A DNA stretch of 33,576 nt from a virus: the IMG/VR virus record IMGVR_UViG_3300031825_000054, positions 1 through 33,576 of that record; one strand, written 5' to 3'. Every line of letters begins with the position of its first letter. Positions within the stretch are counted from its first letter, which is position 1. The notes below the pieces were generated by a model. The model was given only the letters and a program-made list of their open reading frames with translations. It did no database searches and was not told the origin of the DNA. The translations under genes and the position numbers were made by a program. This document shows positions 1 through 8,404 of this stretch, piece after piece.

Positions 1-92
1 CGCTTCCCGTTTTTCTCTCTCCCGCCGGAAATTCATGCACCGCGCCGTATAGATCATCCTCGAATGGTCACGCTCAGTGGTGGGGCGGGCGA

Positions 93-695
93 GTGACGCG
101 GCGGAAGGAGCCGGAGCGCAAGCCTGGCCCGGTGGAGACGGCGGTGCTGGCCGACCTGCAGCGGCTGGGGCAGATGGACCAGGGCGTGCGCGGCACGCTG
201 GAGCAGATGGCGCTGAAGCTGGCGCGCGCGTTCGATGACTACAGCGGGGCGGACCCGACGAAGTTGGCCCGGCTGAACCAGGAACTACGGCAGACCCTCG
301 CGGCGATGGTGGAAGGTGGCGATGACGGCGACCCTGACGGAGCTGACCTGCCCGCCCCTGTATGGGACTCCCCGCAGCCCGGAGCGGCCGACGCTGGGCG
401 GCCAGCTGGCGGCGGTGGCGGCGCGGCTGGGAAAGCCGCTGATGCCGCACCAGCGGCACATCGCCGACGTGGCGCTGGAGCTGGACCCGGAGACCGGCCT
501 GCTCGCGTACAGCGAGGTCGTCGTGATCGGGCCCCGGCAGGCCACCGGGAAGACGGAGCTGCTGCTGCCGGTGATGACCCACCGGTGCGTGGGGTTCAGC
601 CCGGCGCTGACGCAGTGGATCCGCCAGCACCTCGGCCACGTCGTGCCCGAGCCCGGACCGCAGACGGTGGTGTACACGGCGCAGACCGCGGATGA
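93..695 (+). CDS. Terminase small subunit (P27-like), with anomalous C-terminal run-on
   Basis: Probable DNA-recognition subunit of the packaging motor. The N-terminal 70 residues are charged and helical (PGPVETAVLADLQRLG, then LARLNQELRQTLAAM), as in short P27-type small terminases of actinobacterial phages, and the gene lies directly before the large subunit. Family members usually end soon after an acidic stretch and an APVWD-like motif, here near residue 90. Instead the frame stays open about 100 more residues inside the large-subunit gene, and this extension is Gly/Ala/Arg-rich and looks like a shadow of the other frame. The GTG start has only a weak G-rich Shine-Dalgarno. The first 92 bases of the window hold no gene I can support. 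Family is inferred from composition and context. Confidence 0.7.
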   Translation: MTRRKEPERKPGPVETAVLADLQRLGQMDQGVRGTLEQMALKLARAFDDYSGADPTKLARLNQELRQTLAAMVEGGDDGDPDGADLPAPVWDSPQPGAADAGRPAGGGGGAAGKAADAAPAAHRRRGAGAGPGDRPARVQRGRRDRAPAGHREDGAAAAGDDPPVRGVQPGADAVDPPAPRPRRARARTADGGVHGADRG

Positions 696-1995
696 CGCCC
701 GCAAGAAGTGGCGGGACGTGCACCTTGCTCGGCTGCTGAGGTCGAGCTACGGCCGGCCGCGGCCGCAATTCACCGCGCGGCTGCGGCTGAACGCCGAGGC
801 GATGATGTGGCGCAACGGGTCGACCTGGTCGCCGGCGTCGACGACCGGGAAGACGGCCGGCACGGGTGACTCCATCGACGTGCCGGTGATCGATGAGGCG
901 TGGTCGCGGCCGGACTCGCGTACCGAGTTGGGCATGCGGCCGGCGTCGATGACGCGGCCGTGGCGGCAGATGTGGGTGATGTCGATGATCCCGGGCCTGT
1001 CGCGGGCGGCGCCGGGCACGTGGCCGTACCTGGCGCACAAGCGGCAGGTTGGCCGCGCGCGGGTCGCTGCCGACAACCGCCGTGGGACTGCGTTTTTCGA
1101 CTTCTCCGCCGCGCCGGGTCTCGATCCGGGCGACCCGGCCACCTGGTGGTCGTGTATGCCCGGACTGGGCCGGACGGTGCCGGAGAAGGCGGTGCGCGAG
1201 GACTTCGAGGCGATGGACCTGGTGGACTTCTGCGCCGAGTACCTGGGATGGGAGCCGATGGCGACGATACCGAAGTGGCGGCTGATCCGGCGGGAGACCT
1301 GGGACAACCGGCACGACCCGACGTCGGCGGTGCACGGCCGGCCGGCCCTCGCCATCGAGATGGCCAAAGACCGCAGCCGAGGGGTGATCGGGGTGGCCGG
1401 CCGGCGCGCGGACCGGCACTGGCACGTGGCGATCGCCGAACCGGGCTACCGGGTGGCCGCCGGCGTGACCGGCGTGGAGTGGATGCTGCCGCGGGTGCTG
1501 GAGATCATCGACGAGGCCGACCCGGTCGCGGTGGTCATCGACCCGCGGCGGCCGGCGAATTCGCTGATCACCCCGCTGCGGAACCGGGGTGTGAAGGTGC
1601 TGACCCCGAACCAGGGCGAGATCGCCGGAGCGTGCGGCCGGTTCTACGACGCCACCGGCGAGCAGGCCAACGAGGGTGCGTCGGATGACGCACCTGTCGA
1701 CCCGACCCGGCTGTTCCACCTCGGCCAGGCGCCGCTGGCCCGCGCGCTGGGCGCCGCGGTGAAACTCGATCTGGGCAACGGGGCGTTCACCATCGTCAAC
1801 CGGCGCAGCGGTGACGAGCTGATCGACCTGTACGCGGTGATCCTGGCGATGCACGGGCACGAGGTGATGGACCCGGGCGACTACGACCTGGCCGACTCGG
1901 TGGACAGCACCTGGCCATGCCCACTTTGTGGCCGGCAGCTGTACGGGCATGATGGTGCATGGGTGCACTGCGACGACGACAGCCCGCAGTGCTGA
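322..1995 (+). CDS. Terminase large subunit (ATPase/nuclease)
   Basis: Packaging motor that cuts DNA and pumps it into the prohead. Residue numbers count from ATG 322, which has GGAAGG five bases upstream; GTG 316 is an alternative. Seen: a Walker A-like loop GPRQATGKT at 70-78, a Walker B strand VPVIDEAW at 187-194 with the Asp-Glu pair, and a MSMIPG segment near 220-225 as a possible coupling motif. The nuclease half has acidic candidates E346/D350 in ALAIEMAKD and D408 in VVIDPRR. At 557 residues the length is normal. Unusual: the extreme C-terminus forms a Cys cluster (C533, C536, H549/C550, C557) resembling a zinc ribbon. The gene overlaps the small-subunit frame. Confidence 0.95.
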   Translation: MTATLTELTCPPLYGTPRSPERPTLGGQLAAVAARLGKPLMPHQRHIADVALELDPETGLLAYSEVVVIGPRQATGKTELLLPVMTHRCVGFSPALTQWIRQHLGHVVPEPGPQTVVYTAQTADDARKKWRDVHLARLLRSSYGRPRPQFTARLRLNAEAMMWRNGSTWSPASTTGKTAGTGDSIDVPVIDEAWSRPDSRTELGMRPASMTRPWRQMWVMSMIPGLSRAAPGTWPYLAHKRQVGRARVAADNRRGTAFFDFSAAPGLDPGDPATWWSCMPGLGRTVPEKAVREDFEAMDLVDFCAEYLGWEPMATIPKWRLIRRETWDNRHDPTSAVHGRPALAIEMAKDRSRGVIGVAGRRADRHWHVAIAEPGYRVAAGVTGVEWMLPRVLEIIDEADPVAVVIDPRRPANSLITPLRNRGVKVLTPNQGEIAGACGRFYDATGEQANEGASDDAPVDPTRLFHLGQAPLARALGAAVKLDLGNGAFTIVNRRSGDELIDLYAVILAMHGHEVMDPGDYDLADSVDSTWPCPLCGRQLYGHDGAWVHCDDDSPQC

Positions 1996-2014
1996 AGGGA
2001 AAGATTGTGGTGGT

Positions 2015-2200
2015 GTGCGTGACGCGGTGACGGCGGCGTTGGACGTGCTGGGCCTGCTGGGCCTGGCCGCCGGTGTGTTCTTCGCGCTGTTGCCGTTCAT
2101 CGGCTACGCCTCGGTCGGGGTCGCCTCCCTGGTGGTCCTCGGCGTGTCCGCGTTCTGGCAGACCCGCCGGCCCGCCCATGGCGACGGGACCCGGCTGTGA
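2015..2200 (+). CDS. Small membrane protein, function unknown
   Basis: 61-residue protein from GTG 2015. The frame continues upstream into the terminase gene, but GTG 2015 is the first start after the terminase stop, with GAAGGGAAAG about 14 bases upstream. Residues 5-50 are almost entirely hydrophobic (LDVLGLLGLAAGVFFALLPFIG, shown here only as the region, then a second stretch ending VVLGVSAFW), predicting two transmembrane helices or a hairpin, followed by a short basic tail. Its stop overlaps the portal start (GTGA), so translation is probably coupled. Small membrane proteins between terminase and portal occur in other actinophages without a known role. High G/C at third positions supports real coding. 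Confidence 0.65.
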   Translation: MRDAVTAALDVLGLLGLAAGVFFALLPFIGYASVGVASLVVLGVSAFWQTRRPAHGDGTRL

Positions 2201-3459
2201 GCATGTGGCGGCGCCCGCAGCAGCGGGCCGCCGGGATCACCGGGCCGGTCATCCCGCCGCGCGGCGGCGGAAACGGCGTCGACCCGGCGTCCATCAACGA
2301 CGACAAGGCGCTGCGGCACTCAGCGGTGTGGGCGTGCCGCCGGCTGCGCGCCAACCTCATCTCGACGATGCCCGTCGACGTGTTCCGCCGCGTCGACGGC
2401 TACCAGGTGGAGTTGCCCAAGCCGCCCGTCCTGGTCGAGCCGGGCGGAAAGCGGTGGCGGTGGATCCCGTGGGCGCACGCCTCGCAGTGGGAGCTGGACG
2501 GGTCCGGCAACTCGATCGGGCTGATCACCGAGGTCAACGCGCTGGGCCTGCCGTCGCGCATCGACCTGTTCCCGTCGTCGGTCTGTTCGGTCCGCAAGCG
2601 CAAGGGTGAGACCGAGCCCCGCTACAAGATCGACGGCAAGGAGTACACCGTCGACAAGGTGTGGCACGAGGTGCAGTACCCGGTGCCCGGGCTGCCGGTC
2701 GGCCTGTGCCCCATCGCCTACGCCGCCTGGTCGATCAGCGAGGGCCTGTCGATGCAGCAGTTCGCCCTGGACTGGTTCGGCGGCGCCGGTGTGCCGAAGG
2801 CCCGGCTGAAGCACACCCAACGCAAGGTCGACTCCAAAGAGGCCGGGATCATGAAGGACCGGCACAACGCGGCGATCCGCAACGGCGACCTGTTCGTCCA
2901 CGGCGTCGACTGGGAGTACGACTTCATGCAGGCCGAGGCGGCCGGCAACGAGTTCATCGACGGCCGCCGGATCAACGTGCCGGACATCGCCCGCTACTTC
3001 GACTGCCCCGTGGACCTGATCGAAGCGGCCGTGTCCGCACCCGGGTCGCTGCGGTACGAGACGACCGTGACCCGCAACCTCCAGTTCCTGATCATGTCGC
3101 TGGGTCCGGCGATCATCCGCCGCGAGGACGCCTGGAGCAGCGGTTTGCTGCCCCGACCGCGGTACGTGAAGCTGAACACCGACGCGCTGCTGCGGATGGA
3201 CCCGCAGACGCAGGCCAAGGTCATCGACACGCGGATCAAGAATCGCACGCTGACCGTGACGAAGGCGCGGGAGCTGTACAACGAGAAGCCGCTGACCGAC
3301 GCCGAGATCGCCGAGTTCGAGACGCTGTTCGGCCCTCCGCGCACCCAGCCGGCCAGCGCCGCCCAGACGCGCGGCTACGACCCGGTCAACCCGCTGTCCG
3401 CGGTGCCGTACGACAACTCGGCGGCGTGGGCCGCCGCATACGGGGAGGGAACGCTGTGA
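2197..3459 (+). CDS. Portal protein, HK97 family
   Basis: Dodecameric portal at the packaging vertex, through which terminase loads DNA and to which head-tail connectors bind. The 420-residue length and architecture match the HK97-type family: an N-terminal ALRHSAVWACRRLRANLIS segment, a central region binding the ring (PGLPVGLCPIAYAAWSI, GGAGVPKARLK), and the typical clip/crown helices with YFDCPVDLIEA and the LQFLIMSLGPAI stretch. The C-terminal tail is Pro/Ala-rich. The GTG start at 2197 overlaps the preceding stop, and an internal ATG at 2203 is an alternative start. The stop overlaps the GTG of the protease gene. Position between terminase and protease supports the call. Confidence 0.95.
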   Translation: MSMWRRPQQRAAGITGPVIPPRGGGNGVDPASINDDKALRHSAVWACRRLRANLISTMPVDVFRRVDGYQVELPKPPVLVEPGGKRWRWIPWAHASQWELDGSGNSIGLITEVNALGLPSRIDLFPSSVCSVRKRKGETEPRYKIDGKEYTVDKVWHEVQYPVPGLPVGLCPIAYAAWSISEGLSMQQFALDWFGGAGVPKARLKHTQRKVDSKEAGIMKDRHNAAIRNGDLFVHGVDWEYDFMQAEAAGNEFIDGRRINVPDIARYFDCPVDLIEAAVSAPGSLRYETTVTRNLQFLIMSLGPAIIRREDAWSSGLLPRPRYVKLNTDALLRMDPQTQAKVIDTRIKNRTLTVTKARELYNEKPLTDAEIAEFETLFGPPRTQPASAAQTRGYDPVNPLSAVPYDNSAAWAAAYGEGTL

Positions 3460-5132
3460 CCAGCATCCACACCCGACGGCTGGAGACCATGGTCGCGCGG
3501 ACCACCGCGCGGTTCCTGGAGCTGGCCGCCGCCCGACAGATGTCGGTGGAGGACCTGCCGACCGCCCGGCTGCCGTGGTTCGAGGTGCGCAACGCCGACG
3601 GGGCGGGCAACCCCGGGCAGCCGCCCACCGTGCTGATCTTCGACGAGATCGGCGGCAGCCTCGGCGTGAAGGCCAAGGAGTTCGTGGAGACGATCGAAGC
3701 CATTCAGGCCCCGACGATCCGAGTGCGGATCAACTCCCCCGGCGGCAGCGTGTTCGACGCCCTGGCGATCCACTCGGCGCTGCTGCACCACCAGGCCCGC
3801 ATCGAGGTGTACGTGGACGGCCTCGCCGCGTCGGCGGCGTCGGTCATCGCGATGGCCGGCGACGAGCTGATCATGATGCCGGGGTCGCAGCTGATGATCC
3901 ACGACGCGTCGGCGGTGGAGCAGGGCAACGCCGACGACCACCGTAAGATGTCGACCTTCCTGGACCGGCAGTCGGACAACCTGGCCGACCTGTACGCCCG
4001 CCGCGGCGGCGGTGAGCCGGCCGAGTGGCGGGACCTGATGCGCGCCGAGACGTGGATGTTCGCCCGGGAGGCCGTGGAGGCCGGCCTGGCCGACCGGGTG
4101 GAGGCGGTGGAGGTCGACGAGAACGAGGAGCCGGAGCTGCGGCGGCGGATGCGCCGGTCGTTCGACCTGTCGGGCTACCGGTACGCCGGACGTGACGCCG
4201 CGCCGGCACCAGCTCGCCGCCGGACTGCCCCGTCCACCGCGCCCGCCCGCGAGGTGCGCGAGGTGCGCGCGCCCGCCAGGACCACACCGCGCCCGCCGTC
4301 CGTCGACCAGTATCGGGAAGCGGCCGACCGCCGGGCCGCCGCCATCCGCGACCGCCGCGCAGAGCCGCCGACCGGTCAGGCCCGGTCGGTGTCGACCGCG
4401 TGGATGAACCGTTCCGTCGCAGGCACCCGGGAGTTGGCGCCGCTGCCGCCGCGGCTGACCGCGCAGCGCGCCGAGCGGGACGGCAAGATGTTCTACACCG
4501 TGGGCGGCCACTACACCGTGCACGAACGCGGATACGAGATGTGGGACGAGAACGGCCCGTACGTCGAGATCGTGTCCGCCGGCGCCGGTGACAAGACCCT
4601 CGCCGCGAACCCGGATGTGATCTTCCTGGTCAACCATCGGGGCCTGGCGATGGCCCGCACGGCGGCCGGGACGCTGGAGCTGTGGTCCGACCGCATCGGC
4701 GACGGGAACACCGCCTGGCTGAACCCACAGCGTCAGGACGTCATGGACCTGGTGCACGGGATCGAGGACGGCACGATCACCGAGCAGTCGTTCGCGTTCA
4801 TGATCGAGGCCGGGCACTGGAACGCGGACTTCACCGAGTACCGCATCGACGTGTACGACCTGGACCGCGGCGACACCAGCGCCGTAAACTACGGCGCGAA
4901 CCCGAACACCTCCATCGCTGCCCGCTCCGCCCGGGAGATTCTGGACGAGCTGGACCGGCTACCGGCCGGGGCCGCACGCGCAGCGATGGACCGCCTGACC
5001 CACCGGGTCGACCTGGCGCAGAGGCGAGATCAGCCCGCCGCCCCCGCCGCCCCGGACCTGCCACACCACCACGGTGGCCGCACCGTCACCCAGCTGGACG
5101 CCTGGCTGGCCACGGTCGACGCCGGACGGTAG
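3456..5132 (+). CDS. Fused head-maturation protease: ClpP-like (S14) plus HK97 prohead protease-like (S78)
   Basis: Protease cleaving the capsid scaffold and delta domain during head maturation. A single 558-residue frame carries two complete-looking protease domains. Residues 55-220 are ClpP-like: oxyanion loop RINSPGGS (91-98), nucleophile region VDGLAASAAS with S126, LMIHDAS with H149, and an AETWMFAREAVEAGLADRV segment whose E198 occupies the usual acid position. Residues 250-315 are an Ala/Pro/Arg-rich linker. Residues 320-490 resemble the S78 family: VNHRG with H394, ITEQSFAF with S445, then the YDLDRGDTSAVNYGANP tail typical of that family. The GTG start overlaps the portal stop. Phages usually have one protease type or the other. 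Domain calls rest on motifs; catalytic assignments are by analogy. Confidence 0.88.
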   Translation: MTSIHTRRLETMVARTTARFLELAAARQMSVEDLPTARLPWFEVRNADGAGNPGQPPTVLIFDEIGGSLGVKAKEFVETIEAIQAPTIRVRINSPGGSVFDALAIHSALLHHQARIEVYVDGLAASAASVIAMAGDELIMMPGSQLMIHDASAVEQGNADDHRKMSTFLDRQSDNLADLYARRGGGEPAEWRDLMRAETWMFAREAVEAGLADRVEAVEVDENEEPELRRRMRRSFDLSGYRYAGRDAAPAPARRRTAPSTAPAREVREVRAPARTTPRPPSVDQYREAADRRAAAIRDRRAEPPTGQARSVSTAWMNRSVAGTRELAPLPPRLTAQRAERDGKMFYTVGGHYTVHERGYEMWDENGPYVEIVSAGAGDKTLAANPDVIFLVNHRGLAMARTAAGTLELWSDRIGDGNTAWLNPQRQDVMDLVHGIEDGTITEQSFAFMIEAGHWNADFTEYRIDVYDLDRGDTSAVNYGANPNTSIAARSAREILDELDRLPAGAARAAMDRLTHRVDLAQRRDQPAAPAAPDLPHHHGGRTVTQLDAWLATVDAGR

Positions 5133-5267
5133 CGGCACCCGCACCACAACTCCATCCCAACCTCCGCAGAGCAGATGACCGCGCGGGAACGCTGACGCGC
5201 GAGCCGGAGATTCGAGCCGCCACGGCGCATGGGGATCCCTGATCCTTCTGCCCGAGAGGCCCCGGTC

Positions 5268-6698
5268 ATGACGACCACCTTCGACGATCTGATCATCTCC
5301 GCGGAGGCGGAGGAGTCCCAGGCGATCCGCCGACGTGAGAAGGCGCTCGCCACCGTCAAGTACATCCACAGCAAGGCCAAGCAGGAGGCCCGCGCCCGGC
5401 TCACGCCGGATGAGGACGCCGAGGTCGCTGCGGCCATGGAGACGCACGCCCGCGCCGAGGAGGACGTGGAGGGCGCGAAGGCGAAGATCGCGCAGCTGAA
5501 GACGGCGAAGGCCGCCGAGGAGCGCCACGACCAGGCGATGCTGGAGCGCCGCGCCGATCCGGTGACGGCACCGTCGCACAAGGCGGCGTACGACCAGGTG
5601 GCCCGGATCGGCCGCGAGGAGCGCACCTACCACAAGGGCAACTGCCGCAAGGGCGCCGAGTTCCTGCGCGACGTGGTGGCCGCGCAGATCAACCGCGACA
5701 TGGACGCGGAGATGCGCCTGTCCCGGCACATGCAGGAGGAGAAGGTCGAGCGCGGCCAGTACCTGGAGCGCGCGGTCGGCACCGGCGGCTTCGCCGGCCT
5801 GGTCGTGCCGCAGTACCTCACCGAGATGTACGCCCCGGCGGTCGCCGCCCGGCGGCCGTTCGCGGACGCGATGCAGAAGCTGCCGCTGCCGGCCAAGGGC
5901 ATGACCGTCAACATCTCCCGGATCACCACCCCGACCGGCGTCGGCAACCAGGCGTCCGAGAACACCGCGGTGACGAACACCCCGGAGATCGACGACACGC
6001 TGCTGACCATCCCGGTGCAGACGGCGGCTGGTTCGCAGACCCTGTCCCGGCAGGCCGTCGACCGTGGTCTGGGCGTCGAGGACGTGACGATGTCGGACAT
6101 GCAGCGCCGGTACGCCACCAACCTCGACTCGACGATCGTCAACCAGGCGTCCACCGGCCTGGCCGCCGTGTCGCAGCTGATCACCACCGACGACGCGGCG
6201 CCGACCGGCGAGAAGCTGTACCCGAAGATCCTTCAGGGGGCGTCGCAGTCGGAGGCCGCGCTGCTGGGCCAGGCCAACCCGGACCTGGTGGTCATGCACT
6301 CCCGCCGCTGGTACTGGTTCCAGTCGCAGATGGTGGCGAAGTGGCCGCTGATCGGCCAGCCCGGCATCCCGAGCCAGCAGGCCGGCATCAACTACGCCGA
6401 GCGGTACGGCTCCGGCTTCCGCGGTCTGCTGCCCAACGGCATGGGTGTGATCACCGACAACAACATCGTCACCAACCTCGGCGCCGGCACGAACCAGGAC
6501 GAGATCTACGTGGCCCCGTCGGAGGAGTCCTACCTGTGGGAGGACCCGGACGCGCCGCAGTTCATCCGCGCCGACCAGGCCAAGCAGCTGTCCATCGACC
6601 TGGTGCTGTACGGCTACTACGCCTACACGATGGGCCGGTACGCCAACTCGCACCAGAAGCTGTCCGGCACCGCGCTGGTCCAGCCGGTGTTCGCGTAG
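5268..6698 (+). CDS. Major capsid protein, HK97 fold with N-terminal delta domain
   Basis: Forms the icosahedral shell. The 476-residue protein starts at ATG 5268, preceded by GAGAGG at 8-base spacing; an in-frame ATG at 5229 lacks a comparable site. Residues 1-115 are highly charged and helical and would act as the internal scaffold (delta domain) removed by the preceding protease. The shell domain follows, with AVGTGGFAGLVVPQYL, a SRITTPTGVGNQ strand, VMHSRRWYWF and a C-terminal GYYAYTMGRYANSHQKLSGTA region, all characteristic of HK97-fold capsids. The 135 bases before it (5133-5267) contain no supportable gene and may carry the translation-initiation region of this highly expressed gene. 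Confidence 0.95.
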   Translation: MTTTFDDLIISAEAEESQAIRRREKALATVKYIHSKAKQEARARLTPDEDAEVAAAMETHARAEEDVEGAKAKIAQLKTAKAAEERHDQAMLERRADPVTAPSHKAAYDQVARIGREERTYHKGNCRKGAEFLRDVVAAQINRDMDAEMRLSRHMQEEKVERGQYLERAVGTGGFAGLVVPQYLTEMYAPAVAARRPFADAMQKLPLPAKGMTVNISRITTPTGVGNQASENTAVTNTPEIDDTLLTIPVQTAAGSQTLSRQAVDRGLGVEDVTMSDMQRRYATNLDSTIVNQASTGLAAVSQLITTDDAAPTGEKLYPKILQGASQSEAALLGQANPDLVVMHSRRWYWFQSQMVAKWPLIGQPGIPSQQAGINYAERYGSGFRGLLPNGMGVITDNNIVTNLGAGTNQDEIYVAPSEESYLWEDPDAPQFIRADQAKQLSIDLVLYGYYAYTMGRYANSHQKLSGTALVQPVFA

Positions 6699-6701
6699 GT
6701 C

Positions 6702-7109
6702 ATGGCGACGCTGCCGGCCAACGCATCGGGCCGCACGCCCGAGATCGTGCCGTTGTCGGTCGCCCAGGCCGGCAACGGCCCGTCGACGAACGTCGCCGAC
6801 CGCGGGCCGTCCCACAAGGGCGGCATCGTGCAGATCCGCACGGCGGTCGGCGGCACCCCGACGTGCACCTACCTGATCGAGGTGTCGGCGGACGGCGTGA
6901 GCTGGTCGCCGGCGACGTACGCCGACGTGGCCACCCCCACCGTCAACTCGACCAGCACGTTCGTGATCACCGCGGCCACGATCGTGCAGAAGATCGTCAA
7001 GCAGCCGGCGCCGTGGCGGTACGTGCGGGTGACCTACTCCGCCAACACGAACGTCACCAACACCACGGACCTGCTCTACGACGACACCCAGACCCCACCG
7101 TGGTCCTGA
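6702..7109 (+). CDS. Probable capsid decoration or head-associated protein (unrecognised)
   Basis: 135-residue protein beginning three bases after the capsid gene. I do not recognise the family. The sequence is rich in Thr, Val and Ser with alternating hydrophobic residues (IVQIRTAVGG, TYLIEVSADGVSWS, YVRVTYSAN), predicting an all-beta, immunoglobulin- or jelly-roll-like domain. A GVSWSPA motif resembles surface beta-sandwich repeats. The position directly after the major capsid gene suggests co-expression and a role as decoration or head fibre, but this is inference from synteny only. The stop overlaps an ATG at 7109, although the next gene more likely starts at 7124. Confidence 0.75.
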   Translation: MATLPANASGRTPEIVPLSVAQAGNGPSTNVADRGPSHKGGIVQIRTAVGGTPTCTYLIEVSADGVSWSPATYADVATPTVNSTSTFVITAATIVQKIVKQPAPWRYVRVTYSANTNVTNTTDLLYDDTQTPPWS

Positions 7110-7123
7110 TGAGGGAGCAGCAC

Positions 7124-7564
7124 ATGGCGCAGGACAAGGACAAGGCGCCCGAGGCGCACGCCGACAGCGCGCCCGCCTGGGCGACCGGGCCGACCGACGT
7201 GCCGGCCGCCGGCAACGACCCGGACTCGCGGCTGCGTGAGCTGAAGGCGCAGCTGGCCCGGGCCGAGGCGACCGGCGACACCAGCACCGCCGACACGGTC
7301 CGGAAGGAGATCGAGAGGGTGCAGAAGGAGGCGCCGCGGCAGACCGCCGCGCAGGCGCGCCGGGAAGCCGCGCAGGGCGACCCGGCCGCGCGTACCCGGG
7401 TCCCACAGGGCCGCACCGGCACGCCGTCGGCGAAGACGGAGACCGGCGGCGCCTCGGGCGGCAAGGCCCAGACGGCCGGCGGCGCGTCGGCCACGTCGGG
7501 CAGCTCGGCCGCAGGTAAGGACGCCGCCGGCGCCGGCGACAAGCCGGCGGGCAAGGACAAGTAG
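7124..7564 (+). CDS. Low-complexity Ala/Gly/Lys-rich protein, function unknown
   Basis: 146 residues from ATG 7124, which has a GAGGGAG Shine-Dalgarno seven bases upstream; ATG 7109, overlapping the previous stop, is less likely. Residues 30-75 form a charged helix (SRLRELKAQLARAEATGD, then TVRKEIERVQKEA), followed by a long disordered tail of Ala, Gly, Ser, Thr and Lys ending KPAGKDK. The charged helix could be a short coiled coil. No family is recognised. The position between capsid/decoration and head-tail connector genes suggests a structural accessory or scaffold-like role, which is inference. Confidence 0.7.
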   Translation: MAQDKDKAPEAHADSAPAWATGPTDVPAAGNDPDSRLRELKAQLARAEATGDTSTADTVRKEIERVQKEAPRQTAAQARREAAQGDPAARTRVPQGRTGTPSAKTETGGASGGKAQTAGGASATSGSSAAGKDAAGAGDKPAGKDK

Positions 7565-7567
7565 CCG

Positions 7568-8404
7568 ATGGGGCTGTTTCGGATCCTGCGCGCGTCGGGG
7601 GCGACCCTCACCCACACCATCCGGGTGGGTGAGGCCGCCACCGACGCGACCGGTGCTGTCACCGTCACGGTGACCCGTCTCGACGGCAGCGCCGTGCAGT
7701 CCGGAACAGCCACCCTCGCCGGCGCCGGAACCGGGAAGTACACCTTCGCCCTCGACCCGGTGGCCCAGCTGGACACCCTCGCCGTCGACTGGGCCGGCAC
7801 CGTCGCCGGGATGGTCCGGACCGAACGGGACCTGGTGGAGGTCGTCGGCGGGTACCTGTTCGAGCTGGCCGACCTGCGGGCCGAACACAAGGTCGACCCG
7901 GTGCGATTCCCGACCGCCGTGCTGGAGGCCAAGCGGATCGTGGCCGAGGTCGAGTGCGAGGACATCTGCGGGGTCGCGTTCGTGCCGCGGTTCACGCGGG
8001 TGTCGCTGGACGCCCGCGCCGGCCGGGACCTGCTGCTGCCGCACCCGTACGTGCGGGCACTGCGGGCGGTCACCGTCGGCGGCGTGGTGTGGCCGCTGGA
8101 CCAGGCCCAGGTGACCAGCTCGGGGGTCCTCACCACCGCTGGTGGTTGGCCGGCCGGGCCGGCGGTCGTCGAGTACGAGCACGGGGTGGACGGGCCGCCG
8201 CCGGACCTGGTCGACGCGGTGATGCTGCGGGCGTTCTCGCTGCTGGGCCGGGCCGGGTCGGCGGTGCCGCAGCGGGCGATCACCTGGTCGGCGGAGGCGG
8301 GCGGCACCTACCGGCTGGCGCTGCCCGGCGCACGCAAGACGGGGATCCCCGACGTGGACGGCCCGTACGAGCGGCACACCGTGGATGTGGGGGGATTCGC
8401 GTGA
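7568..8404 (+). CDS. Head-tail connector (gp6-like adaptor) with N-terminal Ig-like domain
   Basis: Adaptor expected to bind the portal and begin the neck. Residues 1-92 are beta-rich (GAVTVTVTRLDGSAVQSG, GKYTFALDP), an Ig-like or carbohydrate-binding-like fold. Residues 93-278 resemble gp6/gp15-type connectors: paired N-terminal helices (YLFELADLRAEHK, FPTAVLEAKRIVAEVEC), the ICGVAFVPRF strand, a central beta stretch ending VVEYEHGVDGPPPDLVDAV, and a C-terminal helix. The combination of Ig-like and connector modules makes it longer than a simple adaptor. Start ATG 7568 lies three bases after the previous stop; its own stop overlaps the next GTG. Function is inferred from motif pattern and synteny. 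Confidence 0.75.
   Translation: MGLFRILRASGATLTHTIRVGEAATDATGAVTVTVTRLDGSAVQSGTATLAGAGTGKYTFALDPVAQLDTLAVDWAGTVAGMVRTERDLVEVVGGYLFELADLRAEHKVDPVRFPTAVLEAKRIVAEVECEDICGVAFVPRFTRVSLDARAGRDLLLPHPYVRALRAVTVGGVVWPLDQAQVTSSGVLTTAGGWPAGPAVVEYEHGVDGPPPDLVDAVMLRAFSLLGRAGSAVPQRAITWSAEAGGTYRLALPGARKTGIPDVDGPYERHTVDVGGFA

Noticed and set aside
4959-7406. 815-codon open frame on the minus strand across the capsid region
   Set aside because: It overlaps the entire capsid gene and has Arg/Pro/Gly-rich composition typical of antisense frames in GC-rich DNA; capsid has motifs and Shine-Dalgarno.
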